The translations under genes and the position numbers were made by a program. From assembly GCA_022614735.1 (NCBI GenBank), contig JAKEHZ010000060.1:1-13474 (forward strand): 13,474 bases of DNA. The letters are read 5' to 3'. Below, piece by piece: positions 1 to 6,406 of the stretch. Every line of letters begins with the position of its first letter. Position 1 is the first letter of the stretch. The stretch comes from Acidobacteriota bacterium. GTDB lineage: Bacteria > Acidobacteriota > Blastocatellia > RBC074. A model generated the notes under the pieces. The model did no database searches. It was not told the DNA's origin and saw only the letters and a program-made list of their open reading frames with translations.

Positions 1-96
1 ACGATCTTTGCTTCCGCCCTGACCGCGCTTATCTTAATCCCTCTCTTTTTTTCATTCGCGGTGGAGAATGAAAGTTCATGGAGGGCTCTGCGGTGA
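1..96 (+). CDS. C-terminal tail of a probable membrane protein (partial)
   Basis: Frame 1 is open from the window edge to a TGA at 94-96 and encodes 31 residues. The first part is strongly hydrophobic (TIFASALTALILIPLFFSFAV), as in a last transmembrane helix, followed by a short polar tail ending WRALR. The start lies outside the window, so the family cannot be named. Frame 3 is also open to a stop at about 69-71 but gives a less protein-like sequence. The hydrophobic stretch is seen in the sequence; that it is a real gene end is inferred. It would be followed by a 169-nt gap before the sigma factor. Confidence 0.4.
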   Translation, partial: TIFASALTALILIPLFFSFAVENESSWRALR

Positions 97-265
97 ATCA
101 GCTATCGCAACAAGCCCGATGATACAACTGAAAACTGAAAACTGAAAACTGAAAACTAATCAGCCTAAACTGTTCATGCAGGAAATCTACGCGAAACGGC
201 TCACAGAAATATCTCGACTTTATCGGTACCTGAGGTAAAATTAGCGTTCTTGTCTGGAGAAGACG
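97..265. other. Intergenic gap upstream of the sigma factor
   Basis: This 169-nt stretch contains the heptamer repeat tract at 126-157 and a small palindrome around 227-237 (TACCTGAGGTA). It should hold the promoter of the sigma factor-kinase pair, but no convincing -35/-10 pair could be picked. The TACC/GGTA palindrome could be an operator, but that is a guess from symmetry alone. Confidence 0.4.
126..157. repeat. Tandem heptamer tract, unit AAAACTG (about 4.5 copies)
   Basis: Uninterrupted repetition of AAAACTG with a partial unit at each end. The same unit recurs at 7713-7764 and at 11811-11886, each time in a gap between genes and there as inverted pairs. Here only one orientation is present, so it cannot form the long hairpin seen at the other sites. 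It lies 109 nt before the sigma-factor start. Confidence 0.9.
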
Positions 266-829
266 ATGACATCAATGCCCGAAGAGATCACTCAACTGCT
301 GATCGCCTGGAACCAAGGAGATCAAGGCGCGCGCGATAAACTGATGCCCCTCATCTATGACGAACTGCGACGCGTGGCGCGTGGCCATCTGCGTCGTGAG
401 CGGATCAATCACACGCTCCAACCGACTGCTCTTGTTAACGAGGCTTTTCTGCGTCTGATAGATCAGAGCGAGGTCAATTGGCAGAACCGTGCGCACTTCT
501 TCGCCGCCGCCGCGCGGTTGATGCGCCAGATCCTGATCAATCACGCCGAAGCGCGGCGGGCCGCCAAGCGAGGCGGCTCAGCCGAGCGCGTCTCCCTCAA
601 CGATGTCAATCATTTCGTGGCGGGGCAGGAGATCGATCTGGTCGCCCTGAACGAGGCGCTGAAGAACCTGGAACGCCTTGATCCCCAGCAAGGCCAGATC
701 GTCGAGTTGCGTTATTTCACAGGGTTGACCATCGATGAGATTGCTGAAGTGATGGACATCTCACCCGCAACTGTCAAACGCGAGTGGAGCACAGCTAGAA
801 CCTGGTTGAGGCGCGAACTCAGCCGTTGA
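266..829 (+). CDS. ECF-type RNA polymerase sigma factor (Sigma70_ECF / TIGR02999-like)
   Basis: A 187-aa sigma factor that would direct RNA polymerase to a specific promoter set. Region 2 covers about residues 8-100 (ITQLLIAWNQGD, then HTLQPTALVNEAFLRL and RAHFFAAAARLMRQIL, a block typical of the TIGR02999/Sigma70_ECF group common in Acidobacteriota and Planctomycetes). Region 4 is at about 125-185 with a helix-turn-helix (GLTIDEIAEVMDISPATVKR). No SnoaL-like or other C-terminal extension is present. The ATG at 266 is chosen because GGAGA at 256-260 lies 5 nt upstream; the next ATG, at 275, is 14 nt from it. The Ser/Thr kinase gene begins 9 nt downstream, so the two are almost surely co-transcribed. 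No anti-sigma factor gene is adjacent, which suggests that activity is controlled by the kinase; that is inference from related gene pairs, not shown here. Confidence 0.93.
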   Translation: MTSMPEEITQLLIAWNQGDQGARDKLMPLIYDELRRVARGHLRRERINHTLQPTALVNEAFLRLIDQSEVNWQNRAHFFAAAARLMRQILINHAEARRAAKRGGSAERVSLNDVNHFVAGQEIDLVALNEALKNLERLDPQQGQIVELRYFTGLTIDEIAEVMDISPATVKREWSTARTWLRRELSR

Positions 830-838
830 TCATCAGCT

Positions 839-3445
839 ATGGAATACGAGATCACATCCGAGCGTTGGCGGCAGGTGAAGCAAATCTTCCAAACCGCCGT
901 TGAGATCCCGACCGCCGAGCGAGCCGCCTGGCTGGCAGAGGCCTGCGTAGACGACCCTGCGCTGCTATCTGAGATCGAATCACTCATCGCTGTTCACAAA
1001 GAGACGGGCAGCTTCCTTGAGACGCCCGCTTTTGAGCTCGTGCCGCAAAATACGCTGGTGGGCGAGTCCCTCGGGCGTTATCGGATTATGGAGTTGCTCG
1101 GTCGTGGCGGAATGGGCGAAGTCTACAAGGCAAAAGACACGACGCTCGGACGTGATGTGGCGATTAAGGTCCTGCACTCCAACCTCTCAATCGACCAGGA
1201 CCGGCTTCGCCGCTTTGTGCAAGAGGCGCGCGCGGCTTCTGCTCTGAATCACCCTAACATCATCACCATTCACGAATTCGGCTATGAAGACGGCGTCCAT
1301 TTCATCATCAGCGAGTTTATCGAAGGTGAGACGCTGCGCCGACGGATTGCGAGCGAGCGGATAAATGCCGGCGAGATCCCCGAGATCGCGATGCAAATAA
1401 CCGGCGCTCTGATTGCGGCGCACGAGGCGGGGATCGTCCACCGCGACATCAAGCCTGAGAACGTCATGGTGCGGCCTGATGGGCTGGTCAAAGTCCTCGA
1501 CTTCGGGCTGGCCAAATTGATCGAGCGTCGCACCTTTGACACAGTCATGGATGCGCACGAAGCTTCTGAAGCGACGACCGCGGTCTGGGGCGGCGGCGAG
1601 ACGGGCATGGTGATGGGGACCTTCAATTATATGTCACCGGAGCAGGCGCGCGGGCAGAAACTGGATGCGCGCACCGACATCTTCAGCCTGGGTGTCGTGC
1701 TTTACGAAATGGCCGCCGGCCATTCGCCTTTTGCGCGTGCGACAGCGGCAGATACGATCGCATCAATTTTGGAAAAGGATCCGCTGCCACTCGCGCAGTT
1801 CAACTCAGGGGTCCCTGATACACTGGAACGTATTATCCACAAGGCGCTCGCAAAAGACCGCAAGGAGAGATATCAGACAGCAAGAGAATTACTCAACGAC
1901 CTGAAGTGCCTGCATAACGGCGACGCAGTTATCGCTCTCCCCGCCGCAAAAAAAGATAACAGACACTTCCTGCGTTACTGGCGGGGCGCTGCGATTGCGC
2001 TGGCCGCGCTGATTGCGATTTTCGCCGGCACCGTTCAATTCAGCAAAGGCGACAAGGCGATAGAGTCCATCGCCGTCCTTCCTTTCACCGATGTAGATGG
2101 AAACCCGGAGACTGAGTATCTGGCGGATGGCATCACCGAGGAAGTAAACAACAGTCTTATTCAGTTGTCCAACCTGAAGGTGAGGCCGTGCAACTCGGTC
2201 TGTCGTGATAAACGGCGGGATATCGATCCGCTGGCCGCCGGGCGTGAGCTAAAGGTGGAAGCGGTTTTGACCGTGCAAGTGGCGCGGCGCGGCGATGAGA
2301 TCACCGTAAGCCTCCAATTGATTAATGTACGTGAAAACCGCCAGCTTTGGGGGACGCGCTTCCAGCGCCGATCTGCGGACCTGTCGGCGATGCATTCGCA
2401 AATCGCGCGCGAAGTCTCGCAAAGCTTGCGGATGCAATTGCCGCACAGGGAGCAAGAGAGACTGGCCAAACGCCGGCACATTAATCCCGAGGCATATCAG
2501 GCTTATCTGAAGGGTCGTTACCATTGGAACAAGAGAAACGCTGCGAGCTTTCGGAAGGCAATCGAATACTTTAATGAGGCGATAGCCAGAGACCCCAATT
2601 ACGCCCTGGCCTACGTGGGACTGGCCGACTGTTACGTGCTCATGAGTGGATTCAGTCTCCCGCTTCCGCCGACTGAGGTCTACCCCAAGGCAAAAGAGGC
2701 GGTGATGAAGGCGCTCCAGATAGATAACCAGTTGGCCGAAGCTCATGCCTCATTGGCGCGGATAAAATTAAATTATGATTGGGACTGGCCTGGCGCGGAA
2801 AAAGAATTCAAGCTGGCGATTGATATCGACCCCAACTATCCGACGGCTCATCAGTGGTATTCGGTATTTTTGTCATATATGGGCCGCCATGAAGAAGCCA
2901 TCGCAGAGGCCCGACGAGCATATGAACTGGATCCGCTCTCGCTCGCGATAAGCGGGGGACTGGTTCGAGCCTACTGCCGCGCGCGACAACACGAGCAGGC
3001 GATCGAACATTGTCTGAAAATTCTCGAATTGGATCCGCATGCCTATGTCAGACTGAACAATGATCTCGAACTCGCCTATGAACAATTGGGGATGTACGAA
3101 CAGGCCATCGCCGCGCGTCTCAAGGCCATGACTGCTTTGGGAGACGATAGCGGCACAATCGCTGCGCTGACAGCAGCCTCTATCAAGTCGGGTTGGAAAG
3201 GTTATTTGCAGAAGACGGCCGATTTGCGCATGGAGTCGGCTCTACGGGGAGATATCTCGCGTTTTGATATGGCCAGAATTTACGCGCGGCTGGGTAATAA
3301 GGATCGAGCATTCGAATGGCTGGAAAAAGCCTATGCTGAACACTCAAGCGAGATAGTGTCGATCAAATCTGATCCCGCCTTCGACCAGCTACGCGCAGAC
3401 ACTCGCTTTCAGGATCTGCTGCATCGAATCGGCCTCGCCCCTTAA
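839..3445 (+). CDS. Membrane-anchored Ser/Thr protein kinase with TolB-like domain and TPRs
   Basis: An 868-aa multidomain kinase. Residues 1-75 form the helical leader usual before such kinases (ERWRQVKQIFQTAVEI). The Hanks-type kinase domain spans about 80-358: glycine loop GRGGMGEV (88-95), lysine K110 in AIK, catalytic HRDIKPEN (201-208, D203), DFG (221-223) and SPE (266-268) in the APE position, so all key residues are intact. A transmembrane segment lies at about 383-398. After it comes a TolB N-terminal/FlgO-like domain (about 408-535, starting SIAVLPFTD) and TPR repeats (about 550-800), ending in the family-typical FQDLLHRIGL. The kinase domain would be cytoplasmic and the TolB/TPR part on the other side of the membrane, as a possible sensor or scaffold. 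No clear Shine-Dalgarno precedes the ATG, so translation may be coupled to the sigma factor gene 9 nt upstream. Substrates are unknown; the sigma factor is the obvious candidate. Confidence 0.95.
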   Translation: MEYEITSERWRQVKQIFQTAVEIPTAERAAWLAEACVDDPALLSEIESLIAVHKETGSFLETPAFELVPQNTLVGESLGRYRIMELLGRGGMGEVYKAKDTTLGRDVAIKVLHSNLSIDQDRLRRFVQEARAASALNHPNIITIHEFGYEDGVHFIISEFIEGETLRRRIASERINAGEIPEIAMQITGALIAAHEAGIVHRDIKPENVMVRPDGLVKVLDFGLAKLIERRTFDTVMDAHEASEATTAVWGGGETGMVMGTFNYMSPEQARGQKLDARTDIFSLGVVLYEMAAGHSPFARATAADTIASILEKDPLPLAQFNSGVPDTLERIIHKALAKDRKERYQTARELLNDLKCLHNGDAVIALPAAKKDNRHFLRYWRGAAIALAALIAIFAGTVQFSKGDKAIESIAVLPFTDVDGNPETEYLADGITEEVNNSLIQLSNLKVRPCNSVCRDKRRDIDPLAAGRELKVEAVLTVQVARRGDEITVSLQLINVRENRQLWGTRFQRRSADLSAMHSQIAREVSQSLRMQLPHREQERLAKRRHINPEAYQAYLKGRYHWNKRNAASFRKAIEYFNEAIARDPNYALAYVGLADCYVLMSGFSLPLPPTEVYPKAKEAVMKALQIDNQLAEAHASLARIKLNYDWDWPGAEKEFKLAIDIDPNYPTAHQWYSVFLSYMGRHEEAIAEARRAYELDPLSLAISGGLVRAYCRARQHEQAIEHCLKILELDPHAYVRLNNDLELAYEQLGMYEQAIAARLKAMTALGDDSGTIAALTAASIKSGWKGYLQKTADLRMESALRGDISRFDMARIYARLGNKDRAFEWLEKAYAEHSSEIVSIKSDPAFDQLRADTRFQDLLHRIGLAP
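3442..3445. other. Overlapping convergent stop codons (TTAA)
   Basis: The Ser/Thr kinase ends with TAA at 3443-3445 on the plus strand, and the histidine kinase ends with TAA read from 3444-3442 on the minus strand. Both use the same palindromic TTAA, so the genes overlap tail to tail by 4 nt and there is no non-coding DNA for a terminator between them. Confidence 0.97.
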
Positions 3446-4659
3446 GTTGTCTGCTGGGTGGTGGGCTTGAGCAATGACAATTCGGCCGTCACACATGTGC
3501 CGGATCCGGGCGATGATTCAATCATCAGTTTTCCACCGAGCAACGCGGCGCGCTCTCGCATCCCGGTCAACCCGTTCGAATGGCCTGCCGCCATGACCGA
3601 TTCTTTCTTAAAGCCCACACCCTGGTCCTCGATCTGCACACTGATGGTCTCAGGGTTCGCCCAAAGCAGAACCGTTACTTCATTGACCTGGCTGTGTCGC
3701 GCCACATTGGTTAAGGCTTCCTGCACGATGCGGTAAATGGCAGTCTCCAGTTCCGGTGAATATCGTCCTTCAATACCAGCCTGTTTGAAATTGACTTGAA
3801 TTTCAGTTTGCGATGTATATCGGTCGAAGTGCCAGAAAAGGGTAGGTAGAAGACCGAGATCGTCAAGCATGGCGGGGCGGAGTTCGAGCGAAAGGTTGCG
3901 CACATGCGTGAGCAGATCATTGACCTGTTGGTGAGCCTGCTCGAAACCTGAGTTGGCGGTTTCCGGCGGCAGACGCCTGGTCAATTCGAGGGTCATCTTG
4001 AGCCCGGTCAGAATCTGCCCCACCTCATCGTGCAGTTCGCGCGCGATAGAACGACGTTCATGCTCCTGCACCTCGACCAGCCTGTGTGAAAGCCGCTGTA
4101 GTTCTGCTTCTGCGCGTTTTCGTTCAGTTATCTGCTCTCTCAGAGAAGAGTTTGCCGCGACCAACTCAGCCGTACGTTCCTGGACCCTCTGCTCCAACTT
4201 GTTATGAGCCTGCATGAGCGCTTCTTCGTTATTTTTCCGTTCCGTGATATCGCGGTAGTTGACGACTACTGCCTGCACACTCTGGTTTTCAAGCAGGTTG
4301 GTCCCGGTGCATTCCAGCCAGCGCCAGTAGCCATTTTTGTGTTGATAGCGGAACTCGGCCGTCAACGTCTCTTCCGGCCTGGTGAGGAGAAGCTGAAACT
4401 TGGGGATGATTTTCGGCGAGTCCTCAGGGTGCATCAGCGCGAAGGCATTTTGTATAATCAGCTCGTCGCCCTGATGACCGAGGATACTATGAGTGGAAGG
4501 ACTGGCATAAGTTATTTCACCTGTAGATGTGAGCAGGAGCACACCGTCGTAACTGCGTTCGATGAGCGCGCGAAAACGTTCTTCGCTCTTGCGCAATGTT
4601 TCTTCGGCTGATTCCTCAATTAACAGAGTTTTGATTATTTGGTCGTCCATCGGCGTCAC
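3442..4659 (-). CDS. PAS-domain sensor histidine kinase (HisKA_3 / NarL-partner type)
   Basis: A 405-aa soluble histidine kinase with no transmembrane segment. Order: short N-terminal helix, PAS domain with PAC tail (about 22-142, FRALIERSYDGVLLLTSTGE to VVVNYRDITERK), coiled coil (about 143-195), HisKA_3 dimerisation domain with phospho-acceptor H210 in ARELHDEVGQ, and HATPase with N box QEALTNVARH (313-322), G1 DQGVGF (345-350), G2 GLTGMRERA (363-371) and PGSGT (384-388). Such kinases normally phosphorylate LuxR/NarL-type response regulators, but none is encoded in this window, so it is an orphan here. The start is uncertain: GTG at 4657-4659 gives 405 aa, ATG at 4648-4650 gives 402, and neither has a good ribosome site. 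Its stop overlaps that of the convergent Ser/Thr kinase gene. Confidence 0.93.
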   Translation of the reverse strand: MTPMDDQIIKTLLIEESAEETLRKSEERFRALIERSYDGVLLLTSTGEITYASPSTHSILGHQGDELIIQNAFALMHPEDSPKIIPKFQLLLTRPEETLTAEFRYQHKNGYWRWLECTGTNLLENQSVQAVVVNYRDITERKNNEEALMQAHNKLEQRVQERTAELVAANSSLREQITERKRAEAELQRLSHRLVEVQEHERRSIARELHDEVGQILTGLKMTLELTRRLPPETANSGFEQAHQQVNDLLTHVRNLSLELRPAMLDDLGLLPTLFWHFDRYTSQTEIQVNFKQAGIEGRYSPELETAIYRIVQEALTNVARHSQVNEVTVLLWANPETISVQIEDQGVGFKKESVMAAGHSNGLTGMRERAALLGGKLMIESSPGSGTCVTAELSLLKPTTQQTT

Positions 4660-4668
4660 AGTGGTTTA

Positions 4669-4694
4669 TTTCGTTTGTTTCGTATTCTCTCTTC
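4669..4694 (-). repeat. Solo copy of the GAGAATACGAAACAAACG module
   Basis: Read on the minus strand this is GAGAGAATACGAAACAAACG plus flanking bases. It matches nearly exactly one arm of the 57-bp inverted repeat at 11787-11912, and resembles degenerate copies at 6154-6177 and 13349-13372. Here it stands alone, 10 nt upstream of the histidine kinase start, in the 155-nt gap between divergent genes. The match is seen in the sequence; any role is unknown. Confidence 0.8.
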
Positions 4695-4798
4695 AGCTTT
4701 CCCAGAACTTTTATCGTCAGATTGCCGTTTGAAGCATCGTCCAGAGATTTCGTCAGACCTGTCACCTTAAACGAATATCATCCAATTTCGTCGAGAGC

Positions 4799-4808
4799 GG
4801 GAGGAAAG
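4799..4808 (+). promoter_or_regulatory. Strong ribosome binding site that sets the propeller gene start
   Basis: GGGAGGAAAG lies 6 nt before ATG 4815. The frame is open further upstream to a TTG at 4722, but those 31 residues look non-coding, and the signal peptide only makes sense from ATG 4815. Confidence 0.85.
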
Positions 4809-4814
4809 CTATTC

Positions 4815-6152
4815 ATGCAGGATAGAGTAAAAAAGATCATCTTAAACAATCACCTTAGAGCCTGGTCCTTCATTATTTGTCTAATTGCGATAGTCGGCGC
4901 AATGACTGTCTCCGCGCAGAGGAGGCCTCGACCCGCAACGAAGCAGCCGGCCAAGGCTAGCCCCACACCACAACCGCCTCAGCTGCAATCATGGCTGCAA
5001 TGGGGCGGGCCAAATCGCAACTTCAAGGTCACAGCGGAGGGTTTGAAAGATAGTTGGCCTGCCGACGGACCGAGGCGTTTATGGGGCCGCGCTCTGGGTC
5101 AGGGCCATTCAGCAATCCTTTTTGACAACGGCCGGCTTTATACGAGCTACAGCAACGGGGACCGGGAAACCATCATCTCACTCGATGCTGCAACGGGCAA
5201 GACCCTCTGGGAGTTCCCCTATGAAGCCAGGACGGCCGGATTGAACCTCGGTGAAGGCAACGGGCCGCATTCGACGCCTTTGATCGTTGGCAATACGATC
5301 TACGCGGTCGGTGTCATGGGAACGATGCACGCGCTCGATAAAATGAACGGCCGCATGCTATGGAAACGCGATTTGTGGAGCGAGCTGAAAGGTTACCTGG
5401 ATGATCGGGGGTATTCGCCGAGTCCCATCGCTTACAAAAATACTGTGATTGTTCCAGTGGGCGGAGGCTCCGGACAATGTCTGATCGCTTTCGATCAACG
5501 AACGGGTAACATCGTCTGGAAGAATCTCAACTTCACTCCTGCCCCTGCCTCTCCGATTCTGATTGATGTCAGCGGGCAGGAACAGCTCATCGGATTTGGC
5601 ACCAATGAGATCTTCGGAGCCGATCCGAACAATGGTAATTTATTATGGAGTCATCCTCACAAAACAGATTATGGTTTGAATATCAGCACACCGGTGTGGG
5701 GACCGGACAACCTGCTATTTATGTCATCATCCTATGGGACAGGAAGTCGTGTGCTGGAACTCAAGCGCGATGGCAATCAGACCTCGGTTAGACAGGTTTG
5801 GGCGGACAAAAGAATGCGTGTGCATATCGGTACTGTGGTGCGCATCGGCGATCTCGCTTACGGTTCGAGCGGCGAAGGCCCGGCATTCTTTACTGCGGTC
5901 AATGTCAAGTCGGGACAAATCGCCTGGCAGGAGCGAGGTCTTGCCCGAGCGAGCTTCGTCAATGCTGACGACAAGCTCATCATTCTGGACGAAGACGGCA
6001 CACTGGCCCTGGCGAAACCAATGATGAATAGTTTGAACATCCTCTCCAAGACTTCAGTCATGCAGAATATCGCGTGGACTGTACCGACGCTTGTTGGAAC
6101 GAAATTATTTTTGCGTGATCGAAGGGCGATTATGGCTTTGGATTTGGGATAA
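4815..6152 (+). CDS. Exported PQQ-type beta-propeller protein (first of two)
   Basis: A 445-aa protein. Residues 1-34 are a Sec signal peptide (hydrophobic core WSFIICLIAIVGAM, likely cleavage after VSA), followed by a basic, proline-rich linker (about 35-57). The mature part begins WLQWGGPNRN and has PQQ/BamB-type blades whose repeat ends in a 'G-x-x-x-W' strand: LDAATGKTLWEF (123-134), LDKMNGRMLWKR (174-185), FDQRTGNIVWKN (226-237), ADPNNGNLLWSH (269-280) and VNVKSGQIAWQE (362-373). It should be periplasmic or surface located. The family includes quinoprotein dehydrogenases and BamB-like scaffolds. No catalytic quinoprotein signature or adjacent cytochrome was found, so cofactor binding and enzymatic activity are not claimed. 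It is followed by a related protein at 6407, with a 44-bp inverted repeat in between. Confidence 0.88.
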   Translation: MQDRVKKIILNNHLRAWSFIICLIAIVGAMTVSAQRRPRPATKQPAKASPTPQPPQLQSWLQWGGPNRNFKVTAEGLKDSWPADGPRRLWGRALGQGHSAILFDNGRLYTSYSNGDRETIISLDAATGKTLWEFPYEARTAGLNLGEGNGPHSTPLIVGNTIYAVGVMGTMHALDKMNGRMLWKRDLWSELKGYLDDRGYSPSPIAYKNTVIVPVGGGSGQCLIAFDQRTGNIVWKNLNFTPAPASPILIDVSGQEQLIGFGTNEIFGADPNNGNLLWSHPHKTDYGLNISTPVWGPDNLLFMSSSYGTGSRVLELKRDGNQTSVRQVWADKRMRVHIGTVVRIGDLAYGSSGEGPAFFTAVNVKSGQIAWQERGLARASFVNADDKLIILDEDGTLALAKPMMNSLNILSKTSVMQNIAWTVPTLVGTKLFLRDRRAIMALDLG

Positions 6153-6153
6153 A

Positions 6154-6177
6154 GAGAGAATACGAGACAGACGAAAA
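6154..6177 (+). repeat. Degenerate GAGAATACGAAACAAACG module after the first propeller gene
   Basis: Starts 1 nt after the stop codon and reads GAGAGAATACGAGACAGACG plus AAAA, two substitutions from the intact module at 11787-11810. It is followed by the 12-mer GGCAAGTTTCAT (6182-6193), which also follows the module at 13349-13372. Confidence 0.75.
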
Positions 6178-6193
6178 TTTTGGCAAGTTTCAT

Positions 6194-6318
6194 CTTCCGC
6201 CTGACAGTTTCAACACAAAGGGTCAAAGGGTCAAAGGGTCAAAGGGGATAAAGGCTTGATTTTTCTTTTTTGAACCTTTGATCCTTTGACCCTTTGTGTT
6301 GAAACTGTCAGGCGGAAG
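6194..6318. repeat. Inverted repeat with 44-nt arms built on GGGTCAAA tandem units
   Basis: The left arm 6194-6237 and right arm 6275-6318 are complementary over 44 nt with a single G-U type mismatch; the loop is 37 nt (6238-6274). The outer part is unique sequence (CTTCCGCCTGACAGTTTC) and the inner part repeats GGGTCAAA. It lies 41 nt after the stop of the first propeller gene and could act as a terminator or a block to 3' exonucleases, although no U-run follows directly. The left arm and loop recur at 13411-13474 with one mismatch in the first 40 nt, so this is a dispersed element rather than a simple local hairpin. Confidence 0.9.
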
Positions 6319-6406
6319 CTTCATCTTTCCGAGAGATTGTTTTACCATAAACTCAGCCCGCAAAGTTTTCGCTAACGTTCAATAGAATTTCATCCGGGAG
6401 GAAAAC

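Noticed and set aside
126..157. CRISPR-like array from regularly repeated AAAACTG
   Set aside because: Units are 7 nt and directly joined, with no spacers and no cas genes; this is a simple tandem repeat.
2249..2746. 165-codon minus-strand open frame inside the Ser/Thr kinase gene
   Set aside because: Antisense to the TolB/TPR coding region, with no motif and no ribosome site seen.
4722..4814. TTG start giving a 31-residue longer first propeller protein
   Set aside because: It would place a polar non-coding-like stretch before the signal peptide; ATG 4815 has a strong GGGAGGAAAG site.
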